From Sesamum alatum (Eukaryota; Streptophyta; Magnoliopsida; Lamiales; Pedaliaceae), in contig JACGWO010000006.1 of NCBI GenBank assembly GCA_034509735.1, positions 4,169,001 to 4,233,000 of the forward strand: a stretch of DNA of 64,000 nucleotides. Reading direction: 5' to 3'. The notes beneath the pieces were generated by a model. It did no database searches. It was not told the origin of the DNA and saw only the letters and a program-made list of their open reading frames with translations. The stretch's first letter is position 1. The number at the start of each line of letters is the position of its first letter. The translations under genes and the position numbers were made by a program. This document shows, in pieces, positions 1 through 12,499 of this stretch.

Positions 1-1731
1 TTTGGTTGTATATATGATATAAGTAATTTAGACTAACCTTTAATTAGATTTATAATCATATAACAGTTAAATGATAATAGGATTCTAATATTTATTATAT
101 ATATATATAATAAATCATATTTTCATATTATGTTATATACGTATGTCATAGTTAAAAGTACGAGTATTAATTTGGGATGTTTTTAATTTCTTAACTTTTT
201 ATAATGGCTAAAATAATCTCATAAAATTACAGTGACATAATTTGGTATCGTAGTAGATAATATTATTAATGTCTAATTAGTGGAATGAGACTATTAATTG
301 AGCTACTAATATATATGTGTTGAAGTATTTGGCTTATTTAGTTAATTTCTACCAATTATATTTTTTTCTAGAAATATATCATTCAAGTTCTATATCATTA
401 AATTTTTAATTGATCTCTAAATTAAATAAAATTAGTTTTAAAAAATAATTTGTAGCACTTCAATTCATTCCACAAAGCATTATTAACCAATTTTAAAACA
501 AAAAAAAAACAATTTAAAGCATGTTTCCCCATTTTTTTTAAGAACATGACAAATCAAATGAAAACTTAATTAGTAGAGAATTATATTATAAATAACTCTA
601 AACATATTTTCATAAGAATTAAAAAATAAAATAAAAATATTAAAATCATACTTGATAAGTCAAACAAATTAATATATGAACGGAAATTAATATTACAAAA
701 GATAATTAATGATAAAATCTAAAATTTTAATTGAAAGCCACTAATTAATTAGTGTATCAATTATAATTTTTTGTTATTGAAATTATCAGAGAAAAAAGAC
801 ACAAATAGATTTTTTTAAATTATTATGTAATACTTATTTTTTTATGCTCAGCTTGGTTAATTAAAGAAATTTAATATAGCTTAATTTATAACTTTGCTTT
901 GAATTATATTTCACAAAATATAAAACACTAACATAAGAATTAAAGATGAAATTTAAATGATACATATGCCCATGAATCTTTTTTTATATAAAAAAAAACC
1001 TTTATCTAATATGCGAAATTAAGGTACAAAACTTACATTTAGAGTCGTTATATTTAACTATACAATGTAAATTTTCTTATTAAGATAAAAACTTGAGGGT
1101 TATGATTAATGGATTTCTTTTTTTTATTTATACAGTTTTTCTGTGATATTATTTTTGTTATAATATTTTAATGTTGTGGGAGCCTTGATAAAGAAAATTA
1201 TTCAATTCACATAAGTATAGTTTTATTATATATTGATAATTTATTTTTTTATTTTCTTGGTCTTGATTGAATATGAATATTAGTTTATTAAGAAATTTAA
1301 TACTATTATTAATAGTTGAAAAAACTTGCATATATCAAATTTTAGCATATAAAATTACTTGACTTGTTCTTATGTTATGCTTTTAAAATTCTTTATACAC
1401 AATATATAGATATCGATAAAAAGAAAAGTTTACACTTAATTTACTAGTAAGATCCTGGATCTGATTATCATTATGTATTTTATAATCAATATGATACAAA
1501 CTTAAAACAATGAATAATGATATTATCACAAACTTGTCATGTTTTGCTTTTATTATATTTTTTGTAATACCTCTTATGACATTAACACATAATATAAATT
1601 ATTAAGTTGTTCCATTAATATGTTCAATTAATATTCTATCGGGTGTCAAAAGCATATAAAGTTAAATGGTATGGTAGAACACTAATAGAAATTGAGACAA
1701 ATTAAGTTAGACTATATTGTATATTATTTGT

Positions 1732-1814
1732 GTTATATATCTTTCATTGAATAAAATTTTAGTGTTAATAGATTGGATTATATATGTTATATATCTTTCA
1801 TTGAATAAAATTTT
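1732..1814. repeat. 29-bp direct repeat, spacing 54 bp
   Basis: GTTATATATCTTTCATTGAA followed by TAAAATTTT occurs at 1732-1760 and again at 1786-1814. A short duplication in AT-rich DNA. Confidence 0.6.
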
Positions 1815-2696
1815 TATTTTAAAATATCATAGAATACATGAGTAAACTTAATGTTTTTAGCTTCTTTTTTTTTTCTGGCGACTAAACTAATTTTATTAAA
1901 ATTACAAAATAGATTCAATTTTATAAGACCATAAATTAACAATGTCAAGAGTCCTAATTGATAGTGTAATTAGACAATAATTTGGGCTCTTAAATATTTA
2001 ACAAATGAATTGTATAGATTGAGTCCAAATGAAGTAAAAATTTAGTAAAAAGGAACAAAAGTTAATCTTATTTATTTTAATGTCAATTACTTAAATAGAC
2101 TGAAATTAAGGGGAAATATTTGTGTTTTGAACTTTATTTTAGTACATTATTAAATTGACTTCGAATATGTAAATTGTAATACGAACTTAGCCACTAAAAG
2201 AGAAATAATTGGCCCAAAAAATGATGATAAGTTTTATAGCAAAATGTACAATTTTCTATAACCTACATAGTAGAACAATATATTTTTCATAAAACCTTTC
2301 TTAAAAAATCAAAATTAGAACTATATCTCTATAATATCGCAAAATAATCAGCTTAATAACACAAAAATAAGCAAAAGTCAAGAGATATACAGAAAGATAA
2401 TAGAATCAACAAAACTCGCTAATTTTTTCATGAAATTATATATTCATTAATGATATTTCATAAAAAAAACTTAATAAGTTGCTATTATTCATATACTATA
2501 TAATAACCATTATATTATTACTTATACAAATAATTTTTATTAATTATATTTTTAAAAATAATTCAAAGTTTGTAATAATTTATAAATTTTATAATTATTT
2601 TTAAAAAAGAATAAAACAAATGTTAATACCTTGCTAGTATTATATAAAGGTGGTATCCTTTTTTTTTTTTAATTTTTTTATGCTAGTCAAACTCTG

Positions 2697-2732
2697 ATGG
2701 GGTCGCTAGCGCAGATAGCGAGCCCAAGCATT
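2697..2732. repeat. Solitary GC-rich palindrome related to the 16699 element
   Basis: GGGGTCGCTAGCGCAGATAG followed by CGAGCCC can form a hairpin of the same design (GGGTCGC...GCGA-CCC) as those in the 16699-17207 element, here surrounded by poly-T and AT-rich DNA. Probably a decayed relative. Confidence 0.4.
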
Positions 2733-4149
2733 TTGACTTTTTTTTATTTATATATTATTTAATTAAATTATTTAATTTATATTATAATGATTTAATCAAT
2801 AATTTCATTTATTGTAAATTAAAAAAATAATTATTATTTTGAATTTGATAAATATTATAAAATTGTCTTTTAATATTTATATATTATAAATTATTAATAA
2901 ATAAAACATAATAAATTTATAATTAAATTATAACAACTACTAAACTCAAATTTTACATTAAAAAAATATAAGAACAAATATATTACAAAAATATCTGATA
3001 ATTATGAATTTTAATAATGTCCGTCAGTCTTACAATTACGCCATTGACATCGTCGCCTAGATCTTTTGTTCTTGATGATCACACATTTTTTTTATAATAT
3101 ATTTACAAAAAATGAACCAATAGAACCAGTAAGTTAGGAAAGAAAAAGACCTAGGTGAAACGTTGTTGAAGCGAAAGACAAAAGGAGATGCTAATCTAAC
3201 CAATAGGTCATACATAAATAAAAAATTGCATTTAAAATCTCACCTACCATGTGTCAGATGAATTGTATCACATGCAAATTAACACACTTATAAGGGCATA
3301 ATAGACACAGAATCACAAAAAACAAAGGACAATTTGGAAATGCAGAAAAGAGTAGAGGTGCCGGTGGGCCTCCCAGATTGTTAATCTTACCCCCACCCCC
3401 ATATTATAATCGCCCAATTTGTAGGGAGTAGTAGTGGGCCTTAGGTGGTAGTAGCGGGCATATAACAGGCATATTACAACAAGATAAACATGGCCTAAGT
3501 GGTTATTTTGGGGGGAGAAATTTAGTGAGTTATTTTTTTGTGGCATTAAAATGAACTCGTAATAATTTTTGTTATTATAATTTATAGTTTTTATATAAGA
3601 AAAAAATAAAGTTTCTTCGATATTTTTATTTTAAAAAATAAAATTTTGCTTATTATGGTTTGTGGTCAAGGTATTAATATTTCCAAAAACAAATAATAAT
3701 TCAATTTTAAAAAATAATAAGAAAATATTAGAGTTTACCCTCAAATATAAATAATTATTATTTAAAAACTAATTCATTATTTATATAAAAATAAAATTTT
3801 TCTAATACTTTTATTTTGAAAAACAAATTTTATTTATAGTCAAAGTTTATTAAAATATTTCAAATCAAATAATAAATAAAATTCAGAAAACAATTAAAAG
3901 AGGTTAAAATTAGTATCAAATACAAATAATTATAATTTAAAAACTAATTATTATTTATATCAAAATACGTTTCTCTACTTTTTTTTTAAAAAAAAGGTTT
4001 TATTTATTATGATATATGGTAAAAGTTTATTAAAAAATATTTTAAAATCAAATAACAATTCAAATTCAAACAATAATAAATATGGTTACTCAGACAAAAA
4101 TAATATATTAAATAATTCAATCCACCTAGAAATAAAAAATATTAATATA

Positions 4150-4395
4150 TACATATATACATTTAAAAAACAAATAAAAAAAAATATGATTTGGCAATGA
4201 ACAATGTTTTTTATCTCCCAAATATACAACACAATACATACGACACCTTCTTTACACTATTTTAAATTATCTCCAAAAACAAATCCAAACATACACCATT
4301 TATAACACATATTTATTTATCTCTATTTTTCTCTCTCTATTTTCACAAATCAAAACAAAACAACCTAAAAAATAAAAATAAAAACAAACATTAAG
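4150..4395. repeat. Second copy of the 20870-21215 repeat
   Basis: Shares GATTTGGCAATGAACAATG, AATATACAACACAATACATA, CTCCAAAAACAAATCCAAAC and TCTATTTTTCTCTCTCTAT with the copy at 20870-21215. Present once, without the internal duplication. Confidence 0.5.
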
Positions 4396-5537
4396 TCAAA
4401 TTTTTTGTGCCAATTTTCCCTCCAAAAATGGTTACAGCATGTGACCATTTCACTATAAGTGCCATGTAGCTAATGTGGCTGACACGTGACTTCTGCCGTT
4501 AAATTTTAATTGCAGGACGACGTTATCTTTTTTCTTTCCTTTTTTGTTTTTTACATGACTAACAAAATCAATATTGAAAAATGTAGAACCAAAAATGTAC
4601 CCAAATCCTGTTTATATGATTTAAGCATACCACGAACACCACATTTTCTGGCGAAAGAGAATTAAGCATACCACGAACACGACCCAATCCGACCTCGAGC
4701 CACTCAAGCATTTGGATACACCTTTCGAAATTGTTTGGTCTAGGATTCTGACTTAATTGAAGGGACCTCAACTGTTTGGGCTAAAGTACATAAAAAATAC
4801 TGAATTTAATATAAAAGAAAATGTCTTTAAAATAAAGTGTGTTTTATTAGATAACTTACCAGCAATATTCGGAGCAGGGATCTATCTTGTGCTTGTTGAA
4901 TGGGCCGGTCTACCCGCTGCATGCATGCAATTGTACACTTAAGCTGTGTGTTTGATTCTATAATGCGCGTGAACACTAAAAAATTATTCAATATAGTGTC
5001 GGATACAAATACGGTTTGAATATGGTATTCATGTGTTCCAAAATATAAAAAGAAAACAAAACAGTATCGGACATGCCTGTATGACGCGTTTAGAATTTTT
5101 TTTAATAATTTCAAAAGGTTTTGGCTGCCAAAAAAATTTAAGAGTTTTGGGTTGAATAAAAAAGAAAAAGATTCAATTCACTTTTCCTAAATTAAAAATT
5201 TTAGGATAAAATTACTAGAAGTTCTAGAGATTGTCGTGATAATTTAATTAAATTGGATGATATGAAAATTTTTCATTGCTTACTTTTTAAAATAAATAGA
5301 ATATGTATATTTTTAATCTGTGTATTTTGGTTAAGAATTTACATGTAAGGCATGATTCCTTTATATTTTATTTTGATATTTTTTAATTTGCGTATTATAA
5401 TTTTATGAAAAATTGATAATATGTATAATAAAGAAAATATATATTATATATAGTCGTATCAGAATCGTATCATGTCATAATTTTTTAAAAAAAAAATTAT
5501 TGCCATCTGTATCCATGTATCACTAGGTTTTATTTTA

Positions 5538-5765
5538 GGGAAAAATGCAATTACCCCCTTGTAATATGCAAAATGTGCAAAAATCCCCCTGTGAAAAAAT
5601 AAATAGCAATTTACCCCCTGTGTTTTAAAAAATAGAGAAAAAAACCCCCTAAAAACTGAGCAAAAAACCCCTTGAATAACACAAGGGGGTAAATTGTTAA
5701 TTATTTTTTTACAGGGAGGTAATTACTCTTTTTGGTTAACACATGGGGCAAATTGCATTTAACTC
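5538..5765. mobile_element. MULE-type MITE with perfect 10-bp target duplication
   Basis: A 228-bp element. The left half (AAAATGCAATTACCCCC, AATTTACCCCCTGTG) is mirrored by the right half (CACAAGGGGGTAAATT, GGGGCAAATTGCATTT). It is flanked by TTTTATTTTA at 5528-5537 and 5766-5775. Non-coding. Confidence 0.8.
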
Positions 5766-6109
5766 TTTTATTTTATGCGCAATCTCGCCAACTTCACTTC
5801 ATTAAGGATTAAAAGGTTTAAGTTTAATAATACTTTTGATTAAGTTTTTATGCGCAATATTGAATATGCTTTATTACAATTTTTCCCAAATAATACAAAA
5901 TATTACAGGACAATGTTAAATGAAAGGTAAATTAACATTTTTTTTTTTTGGGCTAACATAAGCATTTTTTGTTCCAGACTAACATAAATATTTTTTATCC
6001 AAATCCTAACGAAAAGAGGTCACAAGTACACAGTAAATTTTCGAAAGAGGTATAAATGTAATTGAAACTTTTTTGAGAAAGAATGTAATTTCGCATATTC
6101 AGATGAGGT

Positions 6110-6269
6110 TTAAATATATATTTTAAAATAATTAATAAAAAATAAAATGAATGTTAATTTTCCCACCGCGACGCACGTGCACCTTACTTAAATATATATA
6201 TTTTAAAAGAATTAATAAAAAATAAAATGAATGTTAATTTTCCCACCGCAAATGCACGTGCACCTTACT
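6110..6269. repeat. Two-copy tandem repeat (about 79 bp) with Helitron-like ends
   Basis: Copies at 6110-6187 and 6188-6269 share TTAATAAAAAATAAAATGAA, TGTTAATTTTCCCACCGC and GCACGTGCACCTTACT. Each ends in a GCACGTGC palindrome, a G-box core. The second copy ends CTTACTAG before T, similar to a Helitron 3' terminus; no 5' end was found. Confidence 0.6.
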
Positions 6270-6299
6270 AGTTCTAAGAAAAAGTTAGATGTAATAGCA

Positions 6300-6733
6300 A
6301 AGAAGAAGTCTTAATTACATAAAAACATCAACATCATAAGAAGCTTTATGAAATACAACATACAAGAAGTAGATTGGACTTGAATAAGTTCCATCCATTT
6401 ATTCACACAAAAACAGACATATGACTGCTTTCTGGGCTCATGAAAATGTACATCAGCTTGTAATTCTTGTTGATTTGATTGCTGCATAACCATAAAAGTA
6501 ATATTTGTCAGCGTATGTCTGTGAAGCATTCAGATCGTTCGGATAAATAATACACTAGCGATGTGAATGGATATCGAGCAGAATTAAAGATGAGATAAAC
6601 GAGCTCCCGTGAAAGAATGGGGTTGGTTTTACCGCATAGTCAAGTAATAATATCAGAAGCGAAGAAGACATACTCAATTGGTAGGCACGATAAAGAACAA
6701 AGTAGACAGTAGTTTCTCATAAGAAACGTCACC
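6300..6733 (-). other. GSTZ 3' flank / probable 3' UTR
   Basis: Non-coding stretch directly after the GSTZ stop codon on the minus strand. It is less AT-rich than the DNA further left. No separate gene is visible. Confidence 0.4.
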
Positions 6734-9700
6734 TCAGTCGACCCTCGCCTCAGGTGGTGCATCAGGCTGTTTTCCGGGCATAGCATCTTGAAAAGCAGGA
6801 TGCTCGTTGTATGATTCGTTGATCTTGGACAGGAGGGGAAATTTGTTCTGCCCATTCATCGAGACTCAAAAGTTATCGGATGAAAGATTCAGGCTTATTA
6901 GAAATAAAGATGCATGATGTATCCACAGGAATTAAATGCCATGGGAAATGGAAACATGGAGTCGACGGGTTTCAGACATCGAACATGAGAAAACACGAAA
7001 CCAAGTTGAAGAAACCTACAGAAGACAACCCATGATAATGGCTGCAAAAACAACTTTGGAACTGGAAATTGTCCCCTTTTCGTTTTCACAAGATACACTT
7101 GCAAGAATCAAGAAGATTATTAGTGACCGCTCATTTCTTGCCTTCATGGATTTTATGTGTGTCTCAAAAGATGTCAACGTATGCAGATGCGGAAACTAGA
7201 AACCGTTTGATTTATAAACTTGAAAGGGTGGAAGGAAATTAAGCTTATGAAATGATCGAAATGAGATTTTTCCGGGGTTCTTGATCATATGAAAACTGCT
7301 TCAAGAAGAGGCAATCGACTTCCTTATATGTTTGCCGGGCTTTAGCCGAAGCTTACCATGTCAAGATTGAATCTTCTGACTGCACCATCGATCTGAGGTG
7401 CCAAAAATAGATCAGCCTGCAAAGTTACACACAACAATCAAACATTCCTAACTTCTATAGTATGGCATGAATAATTGCAACACAAGATAACGCCAAACTG
7501 AATTTCACATTAAACATCCAAAAAAGAGACCAATAAACGGATTTTGCAATAATTATGGAAGCGTCTATCCTATATGACGTGTATTACCTCTTATGATATC
7601 ATATCATACCAATGTTTTTACCACATACTGCCATTATGCTTGGGTAAATTCAATAGCTTTGCATTTGGATCGAAGGATTTGAAATCCTTAATAACAAATC
7701 ATTTGAATTTGTTTGGACAATTCTAAATTTAATGGATTTCAAATCCTTCAATTCTAATTTTGAATTATGTTTTGTTGAATATTGATGGATTTCAATTTAT
7801 TTTCAAATGGAGTCATTTGAAATCGTTCTCCAAATCCTTCCCTCAAATTCAAATCCATCAATCCAAACGTACACCAACGGGATTCCAAAATATATATACA
7901 TATGATTGCAAATATTGGACATAAACCACTATCAACGAACCGATATGTACTTTAGTTTTCAAGGGGTGCAGGGGATACATAAACTTGACTACCTAAAGTA
8001 TAAAGTAGAAAAGTAACAAACCAGGAAAGGTTCATCTCCGGTAGCATATTTGCCAGCATGGTTTTCCAATAGCTTCTCCAGAGCTGTGTTTTCATTTCGA
8101 ATCAAGTAAGTGGAACGTGCTCCACTAAACAGACATGACGTTGAAACAATACAAATGATGTTTATAAGGATTTTCAGAGGATACTGCATCCGGGCTTCTA
8201 CAACTATTTTCGTTCATATTAACCAATGTTTCGCGATTCAAGCGCTTGTTTTATCAATACACTGGAAATATTCTAATTAATAACATAAGAAATTCAAATA
8301 CCTGAATGATATTAAACTGAAATCACACAAATGTTTTTACTTTGAAGGACTTTTTTCATCATAGGTCATTACCTGTGAAGTGTTGGACGACCACATTTAC
8401 CATATCGTGAAGAACTTAAGTTGACTGGTTCAATGAAAAATATTGTCATAAGAAATAAGTGACAAAAGAACATACTAGTTTGCATGTCTTTGCTGTGACT
8501 ACTTCACATGGCTATTTTCCGACGACGGTTCATTGTACCATCAAACATAATTCATTAGTTTCACATCATTCTATGCTTGCTGTTTTCTTTTAATTCCCGC
8601 TGGTTGAATTGCATCAAGAATTAAGAATTAGACAATATATCATAACACTGAAGTATAAGATGTCTTTGTGCCTGTATCAAGAACGTTAATTGCTACTCAT
8701 TTCTTATGAGAGAAGGCATAGAGTCAAAGCTTACCAGCAAATCCTGTTCCTATATGACGTTGACACCAAGCAAGCATCTCATCAGGACCAAGTTTTTCCT
8801 TGATATATCCCTGAATGTTATGGCAATAAAAAAAGTTTCCCAAGTCATGTACATCTATAACCAGAACTTTTGAAGTTGGGAATATGAGCAGGAATCAAAG
8901 GGATGATCAGACACTCACTATGACCGGTAAATTCTGATAAGGCTGTATGCTTGCAGAAACAAGATTTGCTGCCTACAGTGACCAAGATAAAGAGAAATCC
9001 AATTAGAAATTAGAAACCAAGTACACACATATTGGAAAGGTGCCATAAATAAAGAAGTGTGTTAATCCAACAGGAAATCTAATCACTAATTAGTGAAATT
9101 TTTGATTTAGCAGCATTCTACCACTATAATCCAAGCACATCCCACAATAAACAAACAACCCAGTTAGGATCCTGAGGACATAATGGCAAATTAGTTAACT
9201 CCTTGAATCACCAGCAAGTGCCCATTCAAGGACGGAGCGCGGCAGGCAAGTAGTGTAACTTTTTTTTAAAATTACACGTAAATTTTAATGTTTAATTTTC
9301 TTACATATTGCACCCCCGCCCCCCAAAAAAAGAATATTTTAATTACCCCCAATAATGTGGCAATGTGAACTCAATGTATAAGTATAAGTTTTTGGCCCTC
9401 TCAAACTTTTAGTTCTAGATCCATCCCTGTGCCCTTGTTTCCAACCCCAGGAAATAAGAATAGAAAATAAAAAGGCTGCTTGATGCATAAGATTTAAGTG
9501 ACTGCTGATGCACTTATCAATATCTAGTCCACCTCGAACATTACTGAGTAGAAGGAATAGAGATCAAGAATAACCAAAAAGAAGAAAGAACAAAGTGCAC
9601 ATCTCCTCTCAATGATGAGTATCTTAATTCTCATGTATGTTTGTTCTGTTGAAGATTGAAGAGATTGGAGCATTCAACTACTCCTGCGAAGTATGAGTAT

Positions 9701-11266
9701 AAGACTTGGGAAAGAATGTCACGAGTAAGTAATCCAAGCATATTTTCTAAACAAGGTAGAATCTAGATCTCAAAAACATTATGAGTTTACGATATTTCCA
9801 GGCCACGTAGGCAGCTGCACCTGCTTGATACTACTTGGTCTATTCTTGGAAACTTAGCCTCGATAGACAATCTTCATTATCCTTGTCCCAGCAGTAAGAG
9901 AAAGAATTTACCAAGAACATCTCTAGATTAACAGAGAAGAGCTGAGAAACAACTCATCAAATATTTGCTTAGGTCTCTACCAAACTCAACTACTCTTGGA
10001 CCATCAATTTCCTTGCCCGTAGCTCCAGACAGCATCTTGCTGCCACTAGCCCCACCCCTACCCTCACCCTCAAACAAAGGCCAAAGAAACGACAATCTTT
10101 TCAGCCAAAAAGAAAAGTTTCTTTTATGTTTTGCCTTTTTCCCCAACAAACTTGGCAGCCAATTTGAAAGTCTTCTCTTGTAGTTCACATAGAAATTAAT
10201 ATGCATGCACATGTTCTGAAAGCATCCTATATCATAATTCGTATAGGAAGAATTATAGGAGAAATCACAAGAGTGTTTCTTTGACCTGGTAATGCAGGGC
10301 TTTTTTCTGAAGATCCTGAGGCAACAATGGATGTTGTGGATACTTCTCTTCTAAATACTGCACCATTAGTAATCCATCATCACTCTATTACACAATCCTA
10401 ACATTGAAAGCAAAAGACTTGCAATAATATGAATAAGAAAACTTGCCAATAAGATAGCAAAAGAGTCTGCTACGATGATATCACCATCCACAAGCACCGG
10501 TACGTATCCGAGCGGATTAAGCTTCAAAAACTCTGAGTTCCCAACAAACATGCCATAAAGTGTTTGCACAATCATAATGAAGTTATGCTGCAAATAAAGG
10601 GAAATTGCACTTTTGGTCCCACACAATGGAGGATGTTGCACTTTTGATCCGACAGTTTACGGCCTTAGCACATTTGGTCCCGTAGGCTAAAAACTTGTAG
10701 CATCACAACTTTATTCTATGAGACCAAAATGCTCAATTTTTTATCCTACGGCGCCAAATGTGCTAAGCCCATACAAAAGCTATGCGACCAAAAGTGCAAC
10801 ATCCTTTGTTGTCTTGCGGGACCAAAAGTGCAATTTTTCCTGCAAATATTCCACTTTAAGTGAAACAAAAGCAAAATAAAGGGAAGAAAGAAGAAGACTC
10901 AAACCAGGAGTTTTGTTTTCTCCTTTAAGCAAGTTGATGGCTATGTACTCATAATCCAACCCTGTTATTTTCCCAACATTCCAAGAACCAATTCTTGGTA
11001 AATTTTGAAGAACCAATAAAGGGTTCTCAATAAAATAACCAAAACACTCAAGAACCAAACACAAAGGGACCTTTCAGATTGAGAGCAATTCGTACGCGGC
11101 AAGAGCAAGAACTCCGCCAGTAGGAATAGAGTTTCAGCTTCTTCGACGCCTCACCACCGCCGCTTGCCTAAAATTCAATCATCAGTATTTCAAGATTATG
11201 TAGAAATTTTCCGATAAAATTTAAGTTGATAAAATCAAAAAGAGCAGAGTGTCAGAAATTCACCAT
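6734..11266 (-). CDS. GSTZ1: Zeta-class glutathione S-transferase / maleylacetoacetate isomerase, 10 exons, 226 aa
   Basis: Known role of the family: glutathione-dependent cis-trans isomerisation of maleylacetoacetate to fumarylacetoacetate in tyrosine breakdown, cytosolic. Coding exons (minus): 11266-11264, 11167-11071, 10961-10905, 10532-10447, 10357-10286, 8972-8919, 8810-8735, 8083-8022, 7416-7357, 6847-6734; lengths sum to 227 codons including the TGA stop. The N-terminal thioredoxin-like domain carries the zeta signature [11 protein letters not shown] at residues 20-30 (catalytic Ser and Cys), then [19 protein letters not shown] and DSFAIL. The helical C-terminal domain has [24 protein letters not shown] and ends [11 protein letters not shown]. 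Length matches the family (about 220 aa). Exon 1 contributes only the start Met. Intron 4 (10446-10358) begins with GC, the only donor that gives the conserved SFAILLYLEEKYP junction. Introns 3, 5 and 8 contain transposon-like inserts. The family call is firm; exact splice sites are inferred from phase and homology. Confidence 0.93.
7655..7880. mobile_element. Fold-back repeat in GSTZ intron 8
   Basis: The left side carries TTTGGATCGAAGGATTTGAA and the right side the inverse (TTCAAATCCATCAATCCAAA), with several more GGATTT/AAATCC inverted matches inside. It is MITE-like, possibly hAT-type, but I could not find a convincing target duplication. Confidence 0.5.
9227..9428. mobile_element. Degenerate MITE in GSTZ intron 5
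   Basis: About 200 bp with short inverted ends (AAGGACGGAGC at left, GATCCATCCCT at right) and flanking repeats GTGCCCATT / GTGCCCTTG (7 of 9 match). Interior poly-T and C-rich text resembles a common plant element, but decay is strong. Confidence 0.5.
10598..10840. mobile_element. MULE-type MITE filling GSTZ intron 3
   Basis: A 243-bp fold-back element: the left end AGGGAAATTGCACTTTTGG and the right end CCAAAAGTGCAATTTTTCC are inverted repeats, with further inverted matches inside. It is flanked by 9-bp direct repeats TGCAAATAA / TGCAAATAT (8 of 9 match). It makes up most of the 372-bp intron 10533-10904. The ends share the CACTTTTGGT motif with the larger element in NUP160. Confidence 0.85.
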
Positions 11267-11894
11267 GATCAGACTGACTTCAAACTGCTCTCTGGTTTCT
11301 CCTGTGTATGATTTTCTCTGAGTGGAATGGGAGAAGACGTTGATGCGACTTTGAGCATGAAAAACGATAGAAATCCGCCGGTGTCTTATCTAAGAAAGAA
11401 GGACGTCACCTCCACCTTGTACGTTTGTCGCTGGCAAATTTTTACAAGCACGTGATGTGCAAATTTTTGCAAGCAAAACTAAAGTTAAAATTGGGATTTT
11501 TCCTAATTATATTCATCAAATTATTTTTTTTCATAATTCATTTTTATTTCATTAAATAAAATTTATACACATTGCAATGATTTTAGCAATGTCGTATTGT
11601 TTATTGCCCATAACGTATCGATTTTTATTTTCTATTGGAAAGTCTATTACACATTCTCTTTTCTCATCACACGTATATAAAATATTTCATAAAAAAAATA
11701 CACAAAGTTACCCTTATATATTTTGTGTGTATATATTGAATAGAGTAGAAAATTGAATATAATTTGTAAAACTGCCGCGGAAAATCCAATTCAATTTACA
11801 TACTTTTTGCAAATAAATCTTCAGTTGTAGGGTATAATTTACTTGGAATACAACTACATTTTTGCCATAAAAAATCATTTGAAATTCAAATGAA

Positions 11895-12130
11895 GGGTAA
11901 ATTACAAGGGCATTCTTGAAATTTTGCCATAATTACAAATACCCCTCATTGTTTGAAAATTTACAAACACTTCACTGAATGTAACAATTGTCTAACAAAA
12001 ATCTCTACAATGAGTTGTCACTATGAGCATTTGTTAGACAACCCTTAATTTTAAGAAAATATTTGTAATTTTTTAAATAATGAAAAAATATTTATAATTA
12101 TGACAAATAGAACTTGTTTGTAATTTACCC
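11895..12130. mobile_element. MITE of the GGGTRAATTACA family (short form), between GSTZ and KOR
   Basis: A 236-bp element from GGGTAAATTACAAG to TTTGTAATTTACCC with inverted matches through most of its length. Flanks TCAAATGAA / TAAAATTAA match at 7 of 9 positions. It belongs to the same family as 16157, 50627 and 53150. Confidence 0.75.
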
Positions 12131-12139
12131 TAAAATTAA

Positions 12140-12499
12140 ATGAATGATGACAACAAAAACGACTTAAAATGTAAAGGTTGTATTCTTCTATATAAGAAAG
12201 CTTATTTTGAAACAAATTGGCAGCTCATGTTCAAACTATATTGTCCAAAGAATATAATGTTGGCTTGGTACATACATACATACATAAACAAACAATATAC
12301 CACAATTTTCTGGGAAAAAAGATGGGGTTGTCCCCAGTCACTTGCTTCCAAGCTACTTCACCGTTGCCGGCCCAGCCGTATTCAAGGAGCTTGACTCCTG
12401 CGCATTCGTCGTTTCTCACGATCTTCCCAAGATTAACCGATACATCATATATAATCTCTCGATGGTTAGACGGCCGAAAAGGTAAAGACGGAAGAAGAC
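12140..12499 (-). other. 3' flank / probable 3' UTR of KORRIGAN with an unexplained open frame
   Basis: Immediately after the KOR stop, about 200 bp (12310-12499) are clearly GC-richer than surrounding intergenic DNA and keep a minus-strand frame open from 12512 to 12231 (93 codons, overlapping the KOR end in another frame; includes KIVRNDECAG and LLEYGWAGNGEVAW). I do not recognise this peptide. The simplest reading is KOR 3' UTR; a captured gene fragment is possible. Confidence 0.35.

Larger units (their letters stand above)
1..5527. other. AT-rich gene-free DNA
   Basis: Very AT-rich with many A/T runs. Apart from the repeats listed at 1732, 2697 and 4150 I see no gene or conserved coding stretch. 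Short open frames at 3313-3546 and 4009-5114 have low-complexity or unfamiliar peptides. Confidence 0.7.

Noticed and set aside
3313..3546. 77-codon frame in the left gene-free region
   Set aside because: Unfamiliar peptide, no splice or promoter context, AT-rich surroundings; likely chance.
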